Source of the DNA: Ruegeria arenilitoris
GTDB lineage: Bacteria > Pseudomonadota > Alphaproteobacteria > Rhodobacterales > Rhodobacteraceae
NCBI RefSeq assembly: GCF_013035425.1
Contig: NZ_WQHX01000004.1
Span: 62,001 to 126,000, forward strand
Length of the DNA: 64,000 nucleotides
Reading direction: 5' to 3'
This document shows, piece after piece, positions 1 to 7,938 of the stretch (within the stretch, counting starts at the first letter, position 1; the number at the start of each line of letters is the position of its first letter). The notes under the pieces are model-generated. The model searched no databases. It was not told the origin of the DNA and worked only from the letters and a program-made list of their open reading frames with translations. A program made the translations under genes and the position numbers.

Positions 1-1
1 G

Positions 2-604
2 GCGCTTATGCGGCATCTGTGGCGCCCTCGTCGGTTTCGGCTATTGATCGAACGGTTTGCTGGTCGAAAACCCGGACCCGAGGGTCGCGACGCTCTGTTG
101 GACGCCAAAGGCCCGTTGGATATTGGCGTGCCAATGATTGGAAAACGACGCGCTTCGGAAATCGAAGCGAGGATTGACGCGCTTCGCGAAGACCGCGAAA
201 CGCCTCCGATCACCGACACAGAGTTGGCGGGGCTGGAGACACTTTTGAATGTACGTGAAACCATGCCCTTTGCACTGGAGCAGCTGCGGGATGTTGCCGT
301 GGACTTACCCCAGATTGCCCCAGCTCTTGATCGGCTGGAGGATCGGGTAGCTGCCTTGCAGACGCGGGGTGTCGATGTCGAGCGGTTGGATTTTGAGGCC
401 GCGTATGGCCGGACATCCATGGAGTATTATGACGGGTTCGTCTTTGGTTTCTATGCCGAGGGTCGCCCCGATCTGCCGCCTATTGCGACCGGTGGGCGTT
501 ATGATGCGCTGACGCGGCTGTTAGGAAACGGAGCTGAAATCCCGGCAGTTGGTGGCGTTCTGCGTCCAGATCTGATGCTGGAGATCGAGGAGGCTACGCA
601 ATGA
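2..604 (+). CDS. hisZ: ATP phosphoribosyltransferase regulatory subunit HisZ, 5' truncated
   Basis: HisZ is the catalytically inactive paralogue of histidyl-tRNA synthetase that completes short-form HisG for the first step of histidine biosynthesis. Only the C-terminal 200 or so residues lie in the window; the frame is open from base 2, so the apparent Met at base 8 is not the true start. The class II synthetase-like end is visible as YYDGFVFGFYAEG followed by ATGGRYDALTRLLG and the closing GGVLRPDLML. The stop overlaps the hisG start in ATGA, indicating translational coupling. HisRS itself is less likely because no anticodon-binding domain follows and hisG is adjacent. Confidence 0.9.
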   Translation, partial: ALMRHLWRPRRFRLLIERFAGRKPGPEGRDALLDAKGPLDIGVPMIGKRRASEIEARIDALREDRETPPITDTELAGLETLLNVRETMPFALEQLRDVAVDLPQIAPALDRLEDRVAALQTRGVDVERLDFEAAYGRTSMEYYDGFVFGFYAEGRPDLPPIATGGRYDALTRLLGNGAEIPAVGGVLRPDLMLEIEEATQ

Positions 605-1296
605 GCCTGAAACTTGGCGTTCCTTCCAAAGGCAGGTTGATGGAAAAAACGTTTTCGTGGTTCGAAAAGCGCGGCATTACTTTATCGCGAAGCGGCTCGG
701 ATCGGGAATATGCTGGTCGTGTTGAAGGGATCGAAGGTGTCTCGCTGATCCTGTTGTCCGCAGGTGAGATTCCCCGCGAATTGGCGGCGGGGCGAATTCA
801 TCTAGGTGTAACTGGGATCGACTTGGTGCAGGAAAAACTGCCGCGCTGGGAACAACAGGTTGAAGAAATTTCCCGACTTGGCTTTGGCAGGGCTGATTTG
901 GTCATCGCCGCCCCTGCTTGTTGGGTCGACGTGGACACTTTGGATGATCTGGATGCTGTGGCTGCTGCGTTTCGCAAGACACATGGGCACCGATTGAGGA
1001 TCGCTACTAAGTACCATCGGTTGGTTCGTGAATTTCTGACCGATGCGGGTGTAGCTGATTACGCTTTAGTCGACAGTCAAGGCGCGACTGAGGGCACCGT
1101 GGTGAATGAAACTGCCGAAGCGATAGCTGATATCACCTCGACTGGGGAGACTTTGCGGGCCAACCACTTGAAAATACTGTCGGATGGCCTTGTCCTTAAA
1201 TCGCAAGCGACGTTGTGGCGCAGTCGCGAAGCGACGTACACACCGCAACAAAAGGCGTTTCTGTCGGAATTTTTGGATCGGCTGAAATCAGGTTAG
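601..1296 (+). CDS. hisG: ATP phosphoribosyltransferase, short form
   Basis: HisG condenses ATP with PRPP to give phosphoribosyl-ATP, the committed step of histidine synthesis. The protein is 231 residues, the short form that lacks the C-terminal histidine-binding regulatory domain and needs HisZ, whose gene overlaps it by four bases. It opens with LGVPSKGRLMEKTFSWF, has GVTGIDLVQE near residue 70, and the PRPP-loop region DSQGATEGTVVNET near residue 160. The stop TAG shares bases with the stop of the convergent DUF1489 gene. Confidence 0.95.
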   Translation: MSLKLGVPSKGRLMEKTFSWFEKRGITLSRSGSDREYAGRVEGIEGVSLILLSAGEIPRELAAGRIHLGVTGIDLVQEKLPRWEQQVEEISRLGFGRADLVIAAPACWVDVDTLDDLDAVAAAFRKTHGHRLRIATKYHRLVREFLTDAGVADYALVDSQGATEGTVVNETAEAIADITSTGETLRANHLKILSDGLVLKSQATLWRSREATYTPQQKAFLSEFLDRLKSG

Positions 1297-1724
1297 AGAA
1301 CACCGATCTCGGCAAGTGCGCGGTTCAAGTCATCCGGCAAGGTATCGTCTGTTGATCTGGACTTGGGAAGGTCGGCAGGCGTGTCTTCAGGTTTGAGGTA
1401 ACGCCAGCCCTGAAACGGTCGCTTCAATGCGTTTTGAGTGCGGTGTATCTTGGGGTCAAGAATGATCGCGCAACGGCGGATACCATCGTCGCCCCTGACC
1501 TCGTCCAAACGAAGTATGCGTTGACGGCACTGGACAGTGCCTTTGATCACCCAATAGATTGATCCGCCATTAAGAATCTCGGATTCGCGCTTGGGCCACA
1601 TGCGGGTTACGTGGCGCGGTAAACCGTCTGGGTAAAGAGGCTTACGGCTGTCCTGCCAAGCCATCAGCGTGTCAACACTCTCTGATCCGACAGATAGTTT
1701 TATGAGATTTACGTACTTATCCAC
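1293..1724 (-). CDS. DUF1489 family protein
   Basis: A 143-residue protein of the alphaproteobacterial DUF1489 family, recognised from its opening VNLIKLSVGSESVDTLMAWQ and the later GGSIYWVIKGTVQCRQRIL and GWRYLKPEDTPADLP. The function of the family is not known to me. There is no signal peptide or membrane segment. The start is GTG at 1724, with GGGAAAG a few bases upstream. It is transcribed away from nrdJ across a shared 129-base region and converges on hisG, where the two stop codons overlap in TTAG. Confidence 0.8.
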   Translation of the reverse strand: MDKYVNLIKLSVGSESVDTLMAWQDSRKPLYPDGLPRHVTRMWPKRESEILNGGSIYWVIKGTVQCRQRILRLDEVRGDDGIRRCAIILDPKIHRTQNALKRPFQGWRYLKPEDTPADLPKSRSTDDTLPDDLNRALAEIGVL

Positions 1725-1768
1725 AGCTTTCCCACAGAGTCGTCCCTAAGCCCATCTTCATATTGTAG

Positions 1769-1790
1769 CTTGATGAACGCTGTCATCAAG
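1769..1790. promoter_or_regulatory. 8-bp dyad upstream of nrdJ
   Basis: CTTGATGA at 1769-1776 and its exact reverse complement TCATCAAG at 1783-1790 are separated by six bases. The dyad ends four bases before the putative -35 of nrdJ and lies between divergent genes, so it looks like a regulator binding site. It does not match the NrdR box I know (ACACWATATATWGTGT). Confidence 0.55.
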
Positions 1791-1793
1791 GTG

Positions 1794-1823
1794 TTGTGGT
1801 AAGGGTGCGATTTAGGGTATCCT
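1794..1823 (+). promoter_or_regulatory. Putative nrdJ promoter
   Basis: TTGTGG at 1794-1799 and TATCCT at 1818-1823, 18 bases apart, form a plausible sigma-70-type promoter ending about 30 bases before the nrdJ ATG. The match is fair, not strong. Confidence 0.4.
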
Positions 1824-1853
1824 GTATTTCTCTTTCAAGACAAGGAATCACCA

Positions 1854-4136
1854 ATGAGCCGCTTTGCCGCCCCCATCGCCGAGCAGATCTGGGACATGAA
1901 ATACCGTTTCAAGAAGGCGGATGGAACGCCCATTGATCTAACAGTCGAAGACAGTTGGCGGCGCATCGCTCGGGATTTGGCGCGAGTGGAAAAAGACCCG
2001 GAACATTGGGAAGAAAAATTCTATGAGGCGCTGGAAGATTTCAAATACCTGCCGGCCGGACGCATCACTGCAGGTGCGGGTACCGCGCGTCAGGTGACTC
2101 TGTTCAACTGTTTCGTGATGGGCACAATTCCGGACAGCATGGGCGGAATTTTCGATATGTTGAAAGAGGCTGCTTTAACCATGCAACAGGGTGGCGGGAT
2201 TGGATACGATTTTTCGACCATCCGCCCTCGGGGAGCAGATGTAAAAGGGGTCGCAGCGGATGCTTCGGGACCGCTGAGCTTTATGGACGTTTGGGACGCA
2301 ATGTGCCGAACGATTATGTCCGCCGGATCGCGCCGTGGCGCGATGATGGCTACTATGCGTTGTGATCATCCAGACATCGAACATTTTATAACGGCCAAAT
2401 CCGATCCGGCCCGTCTGCGCATGTTCAACATGTCGGTTCTGGTGACCGATCCGTTCATGGAGGCAGTCAAAGCAGACGGTCCTTGGGAACTGGTTTTTGA
2501 TGGCAAAGTTTATCACACCGTTCAGGCACGCGACTTATGGAACAAGATTATGCAGGCGACATATGACTATGCCGAGCCTGGAGTGATCTTCATCGACAGG
2601 ATCAATCAAGCCAACAATCTGAATTATGTAGAGACCATTGCGGCAACCAATCCATGTGGCGAGCAGCCGTTGCCGCCGTATGGTGCTTGCTTGCTTGGTT
2701 CGATCAATCTGGCACGGCTGGTAGCAGAACCATTCGAGGCCGCAGCGCATCTGGACGAAACCGCTCTGCAGCAATTGGTGGCCACAGCCGTACGCATGAT
2801 GGATAATGTGGTGGATGCGTCCAAGTTCCCTTTGGTGGAACAAGAGGCGGAAGCGCAGGACAAACGCCGTATCGGTTTAGGCGTAACCGGTCTGGCTGAT
2901 GCTTTGTTGATGTTGGGTCTGCGATATGGATCGGACGAAGCGGCGCATCAGACCGAGACATGGCTGCACGCAATCGCCCGCGCGGCGTATTTGGCGTCGG
3001 TGGAATTAGCCAAGGAAAAAGGGGCTTTCCCCTTATTCGATGCCGAGAAGTATCTGGCCAGTGGCACGATGCAGCAGATGGACGAAGACGTGCGCGAAGC
3101 GATCCGTGAACACGGCATTCGTAACGCACTGCTGACTTCGATTGCTCCGACTGGGACGATCTCGCTTTATGCAGGGAATGTTTCGTCGGGAATTGAACCT
3201 GTCTTTGCGTATGCCTACACCCGCAAAGTATTGCAAAAGGATGGGTCGCGCACTGAAGAAGAAGTGGTGGACTACGCGGTGCAGATGTGGCGGGACAAGT
3301 TCGGCGATGTTGAGTTGCCGGACTATTTCGTCAATGCGCAAACACTGCCCCCAGCCGACCACGTCAAGATGCAAGCCGCTGCGCAAAAGTGGATCGACAG
3401 CTCGATTTCTAAGACGATCAACTGTCCCGAAGATATCAGTTTTGATGCCTTCAAAGATGTCTATATGCAGGCTTGGGACCAAGGTTGCAAAGGCTGCACG
3501 ACATATCGTCCAAATGACGTGACCGGCTCTGTGCTGACCGTTTCAGAAAGCGAGGATAAAGTTCCCGGAGAAAGCGCCAATGCACCGCATGACGTAGATG
3601 GTGGCGAAGTTATCTACATGTCAGAGCCGCTGGACCGCCCTCAGTCTCTGGAGGGATCGACATACAAGTTAAAGTGGCCGGATAGTGAGCACGCGATCTA
3701 TCTAACTATCAATGACATCGTGATTGGTGGCCGTCGACGCCCCTTCGAGGTGTTCATAAATTCGAAGAACATGGAACACTACGCGTGGACGCTGGCATTG
3801 ACCCGAATGATTTCGGCTGTGTTTCGTCGGGGCGGAGACGTTTCGTTCGTGGTGGAAGAGTTGAAGGCAGTTTTCGACCCGCGTGGCGGTGCATGGGTAC
3901 AAGGGAAATACATCCCCTCGATCTTGGCTGCGATTGGTGGCGTCATTGAACAACACATGATCAATATCGGCTTTCTGGAAGGCGAAGGAATGGGGTTAAA
4001 GGCCGATCCACAAGCCCAAGTCGTGAACATCGACGCCCCGCGCGGCAAAGCCTGCCCGTCCTGCGGTCAATATGACATGGTGATGATCGAAGGTTGTATG
4101 ACGTGTCGCAGTTGCGGCCATTCCAAATGTGGTTGA
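1854..4136 (+). CDS. nrdJ: Adenosylcobalamin-dependent (class II) ribonucleotide reductase
   Basis: Reduces ribonucleotides to deoxyribonucleotides using a thiyl radical generated from adenosylcobalamin, with or without oxygen. The 760-residue protein shows the redox Cys86 in TLFNCFVMG, the active-site NPCGE at 266-270 (Cys268 the likely radical cysteine, Glu270 the acid) and Cys279 in YGACLLGSINLA, the same 11-residue spacing known for class II enzymes. CKGCTTYRPND marks the end of the barrel. The C-terminus is a cysteine-rich ribbon (CPSCGQYD, then CMTCRSCGHSKCG) that should relay electrons from thioredoxin. No intein is present. A dyad and putative promoter lie upstream; no cobalamin riboswitch was recognised in the 129-base leader. 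Confidence 0.95.
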   Translation: MSRFAAPIAEQIWDMKYRFKKADGTPIDLTVEDSWRRIARDLARVEKDPEHWEEKFYEALEDFKYLPAGRITAGAGTARQVTLFNCFVMGTIPDSMGGIFDMLKEAALTMQQGGGIGYDFSTIRPRGADVKGVAADASGPLSFMDVWDAMCRTIMSAGSRRGAMMATMRCDHPDIEHFITAKSDPARLRMFNMSVLVTDPFMEAVKADGPWELVFDGKVYHTVQARDLWNKIMQATYDYAEPGVIFIDRINQANNLNYVETIAATNPCGEQPLPPYGACLLGSINLARLVAEPFEAAAHLDETALQQLVATAVRMMDNVVDASKFPLVEQEAEAQDKRRIGLGVTGLADALLMLGLRYGSDEAAHQTETWLHAIARAAYLASVELAKEKGAFPLFDAEKYLASGTMQQMDEDVREAIREHGIRNALLTSIAPTGTISLYAGNVSSGIEPVFAYAYTRKVLQKDGSRTEEEVVDYAVQMWRDKFGDVELPDYFVNAQTLPPADHVKMQAAAQKWIDSSISKTINCPEDISFDAFKDVYMQAWDQGCKGCTTYRPNDVTGSVLTVSESEDKVPGESANAPHDVDGGEVIYMSEPLDRPQSLEGSTYKLKWPDSEHAIYLTINDIVIGGRRRPFEVFINSKNMEHYAWTLALTRMISAVFRRGGDVSFVVEELKAVFDPRGGAWVQGKYIPSILAAIGGVIEQHMINIGFLEGEGMGLKADPQAQVVNIDAPRGKACPSCGQYDMVMIEGCMTCRSCGHSKCG

Positions 4137-4158
4137 CACCCAAGATTTAGCAACCCGT

Positions 4159-4182
4159 ATCAAGGCACCTATGTGCCTTGAT
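4159..4182 (+). other. Perfect 10-bp hairpin after nrdJ
   Basis: ATCAAGGCAC at 4159-4168 pairs perfectly with GTGCCTTGAT at 4173-4182 around a CTAT loop, 22 bases after the nrdJ stop. No T-run follows, so it is not a standard intrinsic terminator. It may be a 3'-end stabiliser, a Rho-associated end, or a binding site. Confidence 0.5.
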
Positions 4183-4296
4183 TGACTCGAATGCAACACG
4201 TTCGTGAATGCTGTATTTTGTTCTCTTTTCTGCCAACGCCACCATTGATAGACAGAACACGTTACAGGTGGGATGTTCAAAAGTGCGGGCAGACAG

Positions 4297-4800
4297 ATGA
4301 GAACCGGTCAAAACGGTCGAGTAGCGGTATATTGGTCACAAACTGAACTGGATGGGCTAGAGGCTGCACCCTTATCCCATTTATGCGTTGGGGTTGCATG
4401 GTCCTGGAGGGGTTTCATCGTCGACTACTTGTCAGATGCTGATATGGGCTACCAGAGCCATCGATTTCAAGAAACAAACATGTTGAATGCACAGGTTTCC
4501 GCGGCTACGCGGCCGGTGATTGCGACAAGGGTTTATGCAAGCCTCGAGCTCTTGAATGGCGCGCAAAGTTTTTCCGCGGATTTGATTTGGATACATGGTG
4601 ACGACAGGTTGGTATTAATGTTTGAAAACGGATGCCCACCGCGAGATGAGGAATTTTGGATAAGTTCGGTCACTCTGGCCGCCAAGCCTTCGGCGTTCGA
4701 ACGAACTGACGATACCGTCGTTGCTTTTCCTGTGCCGGCCGTTGCTGTTCAGGCCGAGCCCGAGTATTTTGACCAACTGGCTGAGACGTTGGCCAAGTAA
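4297..4800 (+). CDS. Hypothetical protein resembling the N-terminal part of Rhodobacteraceae Hint proteins
   Basis: A 167-residue protein beginning MRTGQNGRVAVYWSQTELDG. From memory, this pattern (M-x-TG, then a short strand, SQTE-DGL and a VG-x-xW-x-W-x-G strand) matches the N-terminal module of some roseobacter Hint-domain proteins, but the Hint module itself is absent here. It is acidic near its end (QAEPEYFDQLAETLAK), with no signal peptide or membrane segment. An in-frame ATG at 4273 has AGGTGGG directly before it and would add eight residues; 4297 was chosen on the family pattern. It stands alone between nrdJ and rpsD. Function unknown. Confidence 0.6.
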   Translation: MRTGQNGRVAVYWSQTELDGLEAAPLSHLCVGVAWSWRGFIVDYLSDADMGYQSHRFQETNMLNAQVSAATRPVIATRVYASLELLNGAQSFSADLIWIHGDDRLVLMFENGCPPRDEEFWISSVTLAAKPSAFERTDDTVVAFPVPAVAVQAEPEYFDQLAETLAK

Positions 4801-4860
4801 CCTGACATTCCTCGTGTGCTGATTGGAAGTAAATATTCTGTTCAGGTCCGATTTGCCGTG

Positions 4861-4888
4861 TTGACTCTAGCGATTGCACATATATAAG
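4861..4888 (+). promoter_or_regulatory. rpsD promoter
   Basis: TTGACT at 4861-4866 and TATAAG at 4883-4888 are separated by 16 bases, inside an AT-rich stretch. This gives a start near 4895 and a leader of about 110 bases before the rpsD GTG. Confidence 0.65.
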
Positions 4889-4900
4889 CGCGGCTTCATT

Positions 4901-4978
4901 GGTGTTGGTGGCCCCCGCAAGGGGATGCCTGTCATGGGAAATCCCAAGAGGACAACGCCCTTCATAGTGGCCAACACT
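4901..4978 (+). promoter_or_regulatory. Structured rpsD leader, possible S4 autoregulatory element
   Basis: GGTGTTGG at 4901-4908 can pair with CCAACACT at 4971-4978 (seven Watson-Crick pairs and one G-U). This long helix encloses two hairpins: CCCC 4913-4916 with GGGG 4921-4924 closed by a GCAA (GNRA) loop, and TGGG 4932-4946 region with CCCA around AAAT. The shape is a three-way junction between promoter and ribosome binding site. S4 is known to repress its own mRNA in other bacteria through structured leaders; that this one binds S4 is inference. Confidence 0.45.
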
Positions 4979-5006
4979 GGCCTCGACTTTGCGAAGGAGA
5001 TCAGCC

Positions 5007-5627
5007 GTGACCAAACGCACGTCTGCCAAGTACAAAATTGACCGCCGGATGGGTGAAAACATCTGGGGTCGTCCGAAATCCCCAATCAACCGCCGTGAGT
5101 ATGGTCCGGGCCAGCACGGGCAGCGCCGCAAGGGTAAGCTGTCTGACTTTGGCCTGCAGCTTCGCGCAAAGCAAAAGCTGAAGGGTTACTACGGCGATCT
5201 GACCGAAAAACAATTCCGCCGTATCTATGCCGAAGCCGAGCGTGTAAAGGGCGATACTGGTGAAAACCTGATCGGCCTGCTGGAGCGCCGCCTAGACGCG
5301 GTCGTTTACCGCGCCAAGTTCGTACCGACAGTGTTTGCTGCACGTCAGTTCGTGAACCACGGTCATGTTAAAGTGAACGGCAAGCGGGTGAACATTCCCA
5401 GCTACCGCGTCAAAGAAGGTGACGTGATTGAGGTACGTGATCGTTCTAAGCAACTGGCAATCGTTTTAGAGGCCGCTGCACTGGCTGAGCGTGATGTGCC
5501 TGATTATATCGAGGCTGACCATTCGAAAATGACCGCGACTTTTGTGCGCACTCCCGGTTTCGGCGACGTTCCCTACCCGGTTATGATGGAGCCAAACCTC
5601 GTCGTCGAATTTTACGCCAAGAACTAA
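5007..5627 (+). CDS. rpsD: 30S ribosomal protein S4
   Basis: Primary 16S rRNA-binding protein that nucleates assembly of the 30S body. The 206-residue length and the sequence ([37 protein letters not shown], and the S4 RNA-binding fold from [15 protein letters not shown] to [23 protein letters not shown]) are diagnostic. The start is GTG at 5007, with GAAGGAGA six bases upstream; an ATG at 4989 would add residues absent from the family. It is a single-gene unit between its own promoter and a strong terminator, not part of an alpha operon. Confidence 0.97.
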   Translation: MTKRTSAKYKIDRRMGENIWGRPKSPINRREYGPGQHGQRRKGKLSDFGLQLRAKQKLKGYYGDLTEKQFRRIYAEAERVKGDTGENLIGLLERRLDAVVYRAKFVPTVFAARQFVNHGHVKVNGKRVNIPSYRVKEGDVIEVRDRSKQLAIVLEAAALAERDVPDYIEADHSKMTATFVRTPGFGDVPYPVMMEPNLVVEFYAKN

Positions 5628-5650
5628 TCTTCGCAAACCGAGTTATTGCA

Positions 5651-5679
5651 AAGGCCGCGCATTTAGCGCGGCCTTTTTT
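5651..5679 (+). terminator. rpsD intrinsic terminator
   Basis: AAGGCCGCGC at 5651-5660 pairs perfectly with GCGCGGCCTT around ATTTA, and runs into six T residues. Confidence 0.92.
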
Positions 5680-5738
5680 CTTGCAATCAACAAATAGCCC
5701 TTGGACAGTTTGAAAAACAACTCAAAGAAGGGACTCGT

Positions 5739-7379
5739 GTGTCGGACGAAACAAACGCCAAGGAATCTTGCCCCTCGCCACGTTCACGAGCGCGAGCCAG
5801 ACATATCCTGGACAACTATTACATCGGACCGGCACGCGACGCGAGTATTCTTGAGATTTGGGCTTATACAGAACGTTTCAGTTACGAACCGGGTGAAACT
5901 GTCGGTTTGCGTGTTAGCACCACGGCAGAAACCTGGGATATGGAAATTTCAAGGGATGGAGGTAAACTCCAGTCGGTTTTGACGGTTCAAAACTTACCCG
6001 GCGTGTTTCACGAAACGCCTGAGGACTGCTCGGTCAAGGGTTGCGATTGGCCGACGGCTTACAGTTTTGAAATTCCACTTGATTGGAAACCTGGCGGCTA
6101 TCTATTCAAATTGACTGGACGAAAGGGAGCTGCAGAAGTTCAAGAACACCACCTTATTCTTGTCCGACGTGCGCAGGCGACGAAACAAGCACCGATCCTT
6201 TTGTTGTGCGCAACCGGAACCTGGGTTGCCTACAATTGCTGGGGGGGATCAAATGCCTACGAAGGCATTACCGGCGCAGACGGAAAACAATTTTCGCCTA
6301 TACTTTCGTCACAGCGTCCTTGGTCGCGGGGATTTTGTTGGCTGCCCACTGGCGCACCACGAGCCTTGCCGGAAGCTCCGCCAAGAGTAGGCGACATGGT
6401 TCGATACCCTTACATGGAATGGGCGTACGCTTATGGGTATTCCAAGAAATACGCATCGGCTGGTTGGGCAAGCTACGAACGTCATTTCGCAAAGTGGGCT
6501 GAGACTCAGGGCTATACACTCGATTACGCGACTTTGCACGATTTGCACGACGATCCAGAATTACTTGACGGCTACGAATGTGTCGTATGTGTGGGGCATG
6601 ACGAATATTGGAGTCGCGAGATGCGACTGGCCATCGACACTTATGTCGAAAATGGCGGACATGTTGCGCGTTTTGCTGGGAATTTTCTGTGGCAGATTCG
6701 TCTTGAGGAATACGGACGTACCCAAATCTGCTACAAATACATCGCAACTGAAACCGATCCTGTCAGGGATACTAATGACAGCCATCTTCTGACTGGAGCT
6801 TGGGAGCAACCAGAGGTGAATTGGCCTGGTGCGCAAACTTTCGGAGCCAACGGTTCAAAGGGTGTATATGCAGGCCTCGGCAATTGCGTTGGACGCGGGA
6901 GCGGGGGGTTCACAATATACCGACCCGGTCACTGGGCTTTGAACGGCGCCCACTTGGGGTATGGCGATGTTCTGGGCGCCAGTTCGCGGATTTATGGCTA
7001 TGAGGTGGATGGGCTGGATCACGTGATCCGAGATGGTTTGCCTTTCGCTACCGGTAAAGACGGCGCCTCAACGAATATCGAGATCATTGGATTGGGTCTG
7101 GGTACAAACGCCGAAACAGATCACGGTGTTACCGGCGAAACGCTATATATCGGCAAAAGTGATGCGGAATGGAAGGCGCGAGCAATGTACGGTTCGCTTA
7201 CCCCGGAAACTTACGATACGGCCCTGAGGGGTAACGGAGTCATGGTCCACTGGCAACGCGGCAAAGGTGAAATTTTCAATGCAGCTACGTGTGAATGGGT
7301 TATGGGGCTAGCCCGAAAAGATTTTCAGGTCGAAATGATCACGCGAAACGTTTTGGACCGATTTAGCGGTCGGTCCTAG
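5739..7379 (+). CDS. N,N-dimethylformamidase large-subunit-like hydrolase
   Basis: A 546-residue cytoplasmic protein related to the large (beta) subunit of N,N-dimethylformamidase, an iron enzyme that hydrolyses dimethylformamide to dimethylamine and formate. Residues about 35-145 look like a beta-sandwich domain (YTERFSYEPGETVGLRVST, ending in HHLILVRR). The main domain carries YNCWGGSNAYEG at 165-176 and VGHDEYWS at 285-292, which I associate with the family. No gene for a small subunit is adjacent, and the real substrate is unknown. The start is GTG with GAAGGG upstream. The stop overlaps that of the convergent Lrp gene in CTAG. Confidence 0.75.
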   Translation: MSDETNAKESCPSPRSRARARHILDNYYIGPARDASILEIWAYTERFSYEPGETVGLRVSTTAETWDMEISRDGGKLQSVLTVQNLPGVFHETPEDCSVKGCDWPTAYSFEIPLDWKPGGYLFKLTGRKGAAEVQEHHLILVRRAQATKQAPILLLCATGTWVAYNCWGGSNAYEGITGADGKQFSPILSSQRPWSRGFCWLPTGAPRALPEAPPRVGDMVRYPYMEWAYAYGYSKKYASAGWASYERHFAKWAETQGYTLDYATLHDLHDDPELLDGYECVVCVGHDEYWSREMRLAIDTYVENGGHVARFAGNFLWQIRLEEYGRTQICYKYIATETDPVRDTNDSHLLTGAWEQPEVNWPGAQTFGANGSKGVYAGLGNCVGRGSGGFTIYRPGHWALNGAHLGYGDVLGASSRIYGYEVDGLDHVIRDGLPFATGKDGASTNIEIIGLGLGTNAETDHGVTGETLYIGKSDAEWKARAMYGSLTPETYDTALRGNGVMVHWQRGKGEIFNAATCEWVMGLARKDFQVEMITRNVLDRFSGRS

Positions 7380-7837
7380 ATTGGCAAAGGGCGCCCTTCG
7401 GCGATAGCCTCCATGGCGAAATACGAGGTCACGCTGTCCAGTTCGACCTTTTCGATCAAACGTTGGTAAACCTTGTCGTAGGACGCCATATCCTGCGTTA
7501 CCACCTTAAGCTGGTAGTCATAATCGCCCCCAATCCGGTGGAAATCGACCACTTCGGGAATTGTTAGAACGTGACTGCGGAAGGCCTGAAGCCATTCCGC
7601 AGAATGGTGGCGTGTGCGAAGCATTACAAACACGACAAGGGACAACCCCAGCTTCTCACGCGCTATCCGGGCTGTTGACCCCTGCAGAACACCATAGTCG
7701 TTTAACATTTTGAGTCGCCGCCAGCATGCATTCTGCGAAAGCCCGACCCGATCGGCCAATTCACGCTGCGAAAGAGTCGCGTCTTTTTGAAGCTCTTTTA
7801 AGATGCGTGTGTCAATATGATCTATGTTCTTGGCCAT
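7376..7837 (-). CDS. Lrp/AsnC family transcriptional regulator
   Basis: A 153-residue feast/famine regulator. The N-terminal winged helix covers DHIDTRILKELQKDATLSQRELADRVGLSQNACWRRLKML (residues 6-45), and the RAM ligand domain follows with GGDYDYQLKVVTQDMASYD. It is transcribed divergently from a class V aminotransferase gene with a large dyad between the two starts, so local control of that gene, probably in response to an amino acid, is the simplest reading. The inducer is not predictable from sequence. Confidence 0.92.
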   Translation of the reverse strand: MAKNIDHIDTRILKELQKDATLSQRELADRVGLSQNACWRRLKMLNDYGVLQGSTARIAREKLGLSLVVFVMLRTRHHSAEWLQAFRSHVLTIPEVVDFHRIGGDYDYQLKVVTQDMASYDKVYQRLIEKVELDSVTSYFAMEAIAEGRPLPI

Positions 7838-7840
7838 TCT

Positions 7841-7892
7841 TAATCATATGACACAAATTTCGTAACGAACAGGCAAAAATTTGTGATGATTA
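7841..7892. promoter_or_regulatory. Extended dyad between lrp and aminotransferase genes
   Basis: CACAAATTT at 7852-7860 is repeated inverted as AAATTTGTG at 7877-7885. A second outer pair, TAATCAT at 7841-7847 and ATGATTA at 7886-7892, flanks it, with four extra bases on the left side. A long, AT-rich, partly symmetric site beside an Lrp gene fits an Lrp octamer operator. Confidence 0.6.
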
Positions 7893-7938
7893 TGGGCCCT
7901 CCATCAATCACATTGGTGTTGCAAAAGGAGCCAACGCA

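Noticed and set aside
1725-1853. Cobalamin riboswitch in front of the B12-dependent nrdJ
   Set aside because: The region is only 129 bases, and no B12-box-like sequence or suitable fold was seen.
4989-5006. ATG start for rpsD six codons upstream
   Set aside because: The GTG at 5007 has GAAGGAGA at the right distance and gives the standard 206-residue S4.
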